A DNA stretch of 9,666 bases from an uncultured Treponema sp. Lineage in GTDB: Bacteria > Spirochaetota > Spirochaetia > Treponematales > Treponemataceae. This document shows positions 7,547 through 9,666 of this stretch, piece after piece. The stretch is taken from NCBI GenBank assembly GCA_905372345.1, contig CAJPPE010000038.1, forward strand, positions 1-9,666. The letters are read 5' to 3'. Each line of letters starts with the position of its first letter. The stretch's first letter is position 1. Under the pieces are notes generated by a model. The model saw only the letters and a program-made list of their open reading frames with translations, was not told where the DNA came from and made no database searches. The translations under genes were made by a program, and so were the position numbers.

Positions 7547-9040
7547 ATGAGTGATGTAGTTCTTGAAATAAAAAACCTTTCAAAATCTTTCGGAAAGAAT
7601 AAGGTTTTGGACGGTATAAATTTGACTGTAAAACAAGGCTCCGTAATGGGACTTATGGGCGAAAACGGAGCAGGAAAATCCACTATGATGAAGTGCCTTT
7701 TCGGTATATATTCACGGGACGAAGGCTCCATTTCTTTATTAAACAAATCAATCGAATTCAAAAATCCTAAAGAAGCACTTGAAAGCGGAGTCGCTATGGT
7801 TCATCAAGAGCTTAATCTTTGCCTTGACAGAACCGTTACGGATAATTTATTTTTAGGCCGTTATCCGACCAACTTAGGGATTGTTGACGAAATAAAAATG
7901 TTTGAATCTGCAAGTTCTCTTTTTTCTTCACTCAATATGAATGTCAATCCCAAAACAATAATGCGTACCATGTCCGTTTCTCAGCGGCAGATGGTTGAAA
8001 TAGCGAAAGCTGTTTCTTATGATGCAAAGCTCATCGTATTGGATGAGCCTACTTCTTCTTTAACCGAAAGGGAAGTAAAAAAACTTTTTTCGATAGTAAG
8101 AGCCTTACAAAAAAAAGGCGTTTCATTTATTTATATTTCGCATAAGATGGATGAGGTTTTTGAGGTTTGCGATGAAGTCGCCGTTTTACGGGACGGTAAG
8201 ATGATTCTTTCAAAGCCCATAGCCGAAACGGATATGAACGAAATTATTTCGGCCATGGTAGGCCGCTCTCTGGATAAGCGTTTCCCCGATGTGGATAATG
8301 TCCCCGGAGAAGACTTTTTAAAAATAGAAAACTTAAAAACAAAATATGCTCCCATGCTTGAAGATATTTCTTTTACCGTAAAGAAGGGAGAAATTCTAGG
8401 CCTTTACGGGCTTGTAGGGGCGGGGAGGAGCGAGCTTTTAGAAGCCCTCTTCGGTATCCGCACTATAGAATCGGGAAGCATAAGTATAAACGATAAATAT
8501 CTTAAATTTAAGAGCAGTAAAGAGGCTATGGCTCATGGCTTTGCCTTGTTGACCGAAGAGCGTAAATTAAACGGAATGTTCGGCAAGGACACAATTGAAT
8601 TTAACACGGTAATTACCAATTTGCATAGTTATAAAACACTTGGGGTTTTGTCAAAGCGTAAAATACGGGAGGCCGCAAACAGAGAAATTGAAACTATGAA
8701 GACGAGGTGTCTTTCGGCTGATCAGGGTATTTCGGCTTTGAGCGGAGGAAACCAGCAAAAGGTTATAATCGGAAAATGGCTGGAGCGTTCACCCGATGTG
8801 TTTTTGATGGATGAGCCCACCCGCGGTATCGATGTAGGAGCTAAATACGAAATATATCAGCTTATTATTAAAATGGCTAAAGAAGGAAAAACCATAATAG
8901 TTGTTTCGAGCGAGATGCCCGAAATCTTAGGCATCACCAACCGCATAGCCGTAATGTCCAACCGCCGCCTTGCAGGTATCGTAAACACAAAAGAAACCGA
9001 TCAGGAAACTCTGCTCAGACTTTCCGCTAAGTATTTGTAG
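7547..9040 (+). CDS. mglA: Sugar ABC importer ATPase, two fused nucleotide-binding domains
   Basis: Cytoplasmic ATPase of the monosaccharide (CUT2) import family, 497 residues, the usual length. Domain 1 has Walker A GENGAGKST (38-46), Q-loop Q87, a degenerate signature MSVSQRQ (142-148), Walker B LIVLDEP (162-168) and H199. Domain 2 has a degenerate Walker A GLVGAGRSE (288-296, Arg in place of Lys), a canonical signature LSGGNQQ (398-404) and Walker B VFLMDEP (418-424); SSEM replaces the switch histidine. This asymmetric pattern is normal for MglA/RbsA/XylG proteins and is not a defect. It should energise uptake of the sugar bound by MglB. It begins 127 nt after mglB, beyond two hairpins, and is probably transcribed from the mglB promoter by read-through. 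No permease gene follows, so it must pair with a membrane subunit encoded elsewhere. Confidence 0.95.
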   Translation: MSDVVLEIKNLSKSFGKNKVLDGINLTVKQGSVMGLMGENGAGKSTMMKCLFGIYSRDEGSISLLNKSIEFKNPKEALESGVAMVHQELNLCLDRTVTDNLFLGRYPTNLGIVDEIKMFESASSLFSSLNMNVNPKTIMRTMSVSQRQMVEIAKAVSYDAKLIVLDEPTSSLTEREVKKLFSIVRALQKKGVSFIYISHKMDEVFEVCDEVAVLRDGKMILSKPIAETDMNEIISAMVGRSLDKRFPDVDNVPGEDFLKIENLKTKYAPMLEDISFTVKKGEILGLYGLVGAGRSELLEALFGIRTIESGSISINDKYLKFKSSKEAMAHGFALLTEERKLNGMFGKDTIEFNTVITNLHSYKTLGVLSKRKIREAANREIETMKTRCLSADQGISALSGGNQQKVIIGKWLERSPDVFLMDEPTRGIDVGAKYEIYQLIIKMAKEGKTIIVVSSEMPEILGITNRIAVMSNRRLAGIVNTKETDQETLLRLSAKYL

Positions 9041-9193
9041 GTTAAGTAGTTAAGCTTTAATTTGACCGCCACGGATGCCGGTGTTTCCAGCCTTGAGAGT
9101 TTTAGACGCAAGTCTAAAACTCTAAGATGAAAATCGGACAAGGAGTTTAGCAAAAGCGAAGTATAGAACCTTAGCCCGCCTATTTGCAAAAGA
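9041..9193 (+). repeat. Structured non-coding spacer, possible interspersed element
   Basis: This stretch between the convergent mglA and chemoreceptor genes shows no credible gene. It contains a perfect hairpin (9096-9123), a GC-richer patch (CCGCCACGGATGCCGGTG, about 9066-9083) and AT-rich edges with TTAAGCTTTAA. The composition and structure resemble short repeated intergenic elements of oral treponemes. That it is repeated elsewhere is inferred only from a sense of familiarity, and there is one copy in this window. The boundaries are uncertain. Confidence 0.35.
9096..9123 (+). terminator. Perfect 12-bp hairpin with GCAA tetraloop
   Basis: AGAGTTTTAGAC (9096-9107), loop GCAA (9108-9111), GTCTAAAACTCT (9112-9123): an uninterrupted stem. 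GCAA is a stable GNRA tetraloop in RNA read from the plus strand, the mglA direction. No T-run follows on either strand, so it is not a textbook intrinsic terminator. It could still end or protect the mglA transcript, or be the core of a repeated element. Confidence 0.5.
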
Positions 9194-9666
9194 TCACACT
9201 TTAAACTTATTTACCTCTTTGGAGAGGTTTTCAATGCTTTCTTTATTCTTTTGGCTTATTGCGTTTACTTCCTGTACGGCATTGCTGATTTGCACGGCAC
9301 CGGAGGCCATTTCGTTCATGCTGTCGGTGATGACGCGGGTCAATTCATCGAGTTTTTGCATTTCTTGGGCTACGTTTTCGCCGCCGCGGAGCATTTCGGC
9401 AGAACCGTCGTTTACTTGATTGGTTACCATATTTATGTCGCGAATTGCAGTGAGCACTTCCTTGCTGCCGTTTTCCTGTTCACGCATAGCATCCATTAGG
9501 TTTTGACTCATTGTTTTGACCTGCTCGGAAAGGGCAAAAATAGCATTGAACTTTTCTTCTGCCGTTTTTGAAGAGGCAGAAAGAGCTTCAATCTCGCCGG
9601 AGAGAACTTTTAGGGTAGAAGTAATGGTTTTGCCCTGAGTGCTTGATTCTTCTGCGAGCTTACGGA
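9194..9666 (-). CDS. Methyl-accepting chemotaxis protein, C-terminal part (5' end beyond the window)
   Basis: The open frame enters from the right edge and ends at TGA 9194-9196, giving 156 residues; the start and sensor domain are missing. The first visible residues, RKLAEESS, match the chemoreceptor segment just after the hairpin tip (usually ..VAxEIRKLAExS), where CheA and CheW bind. The rest is the returning arm of the cytoplasmic coiled coil: long heptad-like helices rich in Ala, Glu, Gln, Asn and Ser, such as VQISNAVQEVNAISQ, with possible methylation sites at Glu/Gln pairs (for example the EE in SSKTAEEKF). It ends in NLSKEVNKFKV, and no CheR-tethering pentapeptide is seen. The signal it senses cannot be told from this part. 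It is convergent to mglA, with 153 nt between them. Confidence 0.92.
   Translation of the reverse strand, partial: RKLAEESSTQGKTITSTLKVLSGEIEALSASSKTAEEKFNAIFALSEQVKTMSQNLMDAMREQENGSKEVLTAIRDINMVTNQVNDGSAEMLRGGENVAQEMQKLDELTRVITDSMNEMASGAVQISNAVQEVNAISQKNKESIENLSKEVNKFKV

Noticed and set aside
9001..9189. Minus-strand open frame of 62 codons starting MQIGGLRFYTS
   Set aside because: It overlaps the end of mglA, reads through the perfect hairpin and has no ribosome-binding site. It is more likely a by-product of a repeated sequence than a gene.

Overview
The window looks like chromosomal DNA from an oral treponeme, most likely close to Treponema denticola. Three things suggest this. The G+C content is low to moderate and intergenic stretches are AT-rich. 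The sugar-binding lipoprotein has the rearranged domain order described for the T. pallidum glucose-binding protein Tp0684. The prolyl-tRNA synthetase, the chemoreceptor tail and the Rpn-type nuclease are of spirochaete style. The species call is an inference from remembered proteins; no search was run.

Layout from left to right. (1) On the minus strand, proS (prolyl-tRNA synthetase) is followed after 11 nt by an unrecognised gene for an exported protein. That gene runs off the left edge, and the pair looks like an operon. (2) Divergent from proS lies an intact plus-strand gene of the PD-(D/E)XK nuclease / Rpn transposase-like family, with a glycine-every-fourth-residue tail. (3) Next is an unusually large type I signal peptidase with extra membrane segments and a long insertion between its catalytic boxes. 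(4) Three bases later, convergent to it, is an acyl-ACP thioesterase. Its extended -10 promoter sits so close to the ATG that the mRNA is predicted to be leaderless. (5) Divergent from the thioesterase is a sugar-uptake unit: mglB (lipoprotein) with a good promoter and Shine-Dalgarno, then two hairpins, then mglA (double ATPase). No permease gene (mglC) follows. Instead there is about 150 bp of structured non-coding DNA with a perfect 12-bp hairpin, then the 3' end of a chemoreceptor gene on the minus strand.

How the genes work together: MglB should capture glucose or galactose at the outer face of the inner membrane and MglA should power its import, but the membrane channel must be encoded elsewhere. 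The neighbouring chemoreceptor could be linked to sugar sensing, but nothing in its visible part shows this. The signal peptidase, ProRS and thioesterase are housekeeping or lipid-metabolism functions with lineage-specific insertions.

I did not find a convincing new multi-gene system. The most interesting points are the enlarged signal peptidase, the permuted MglB, the missing mglC with a possible interspersed hairpin element in its place, the thioesterase with a predicted leaderless mRNA and an altered active-site position, and the paired hairpins between mglB and mglA.
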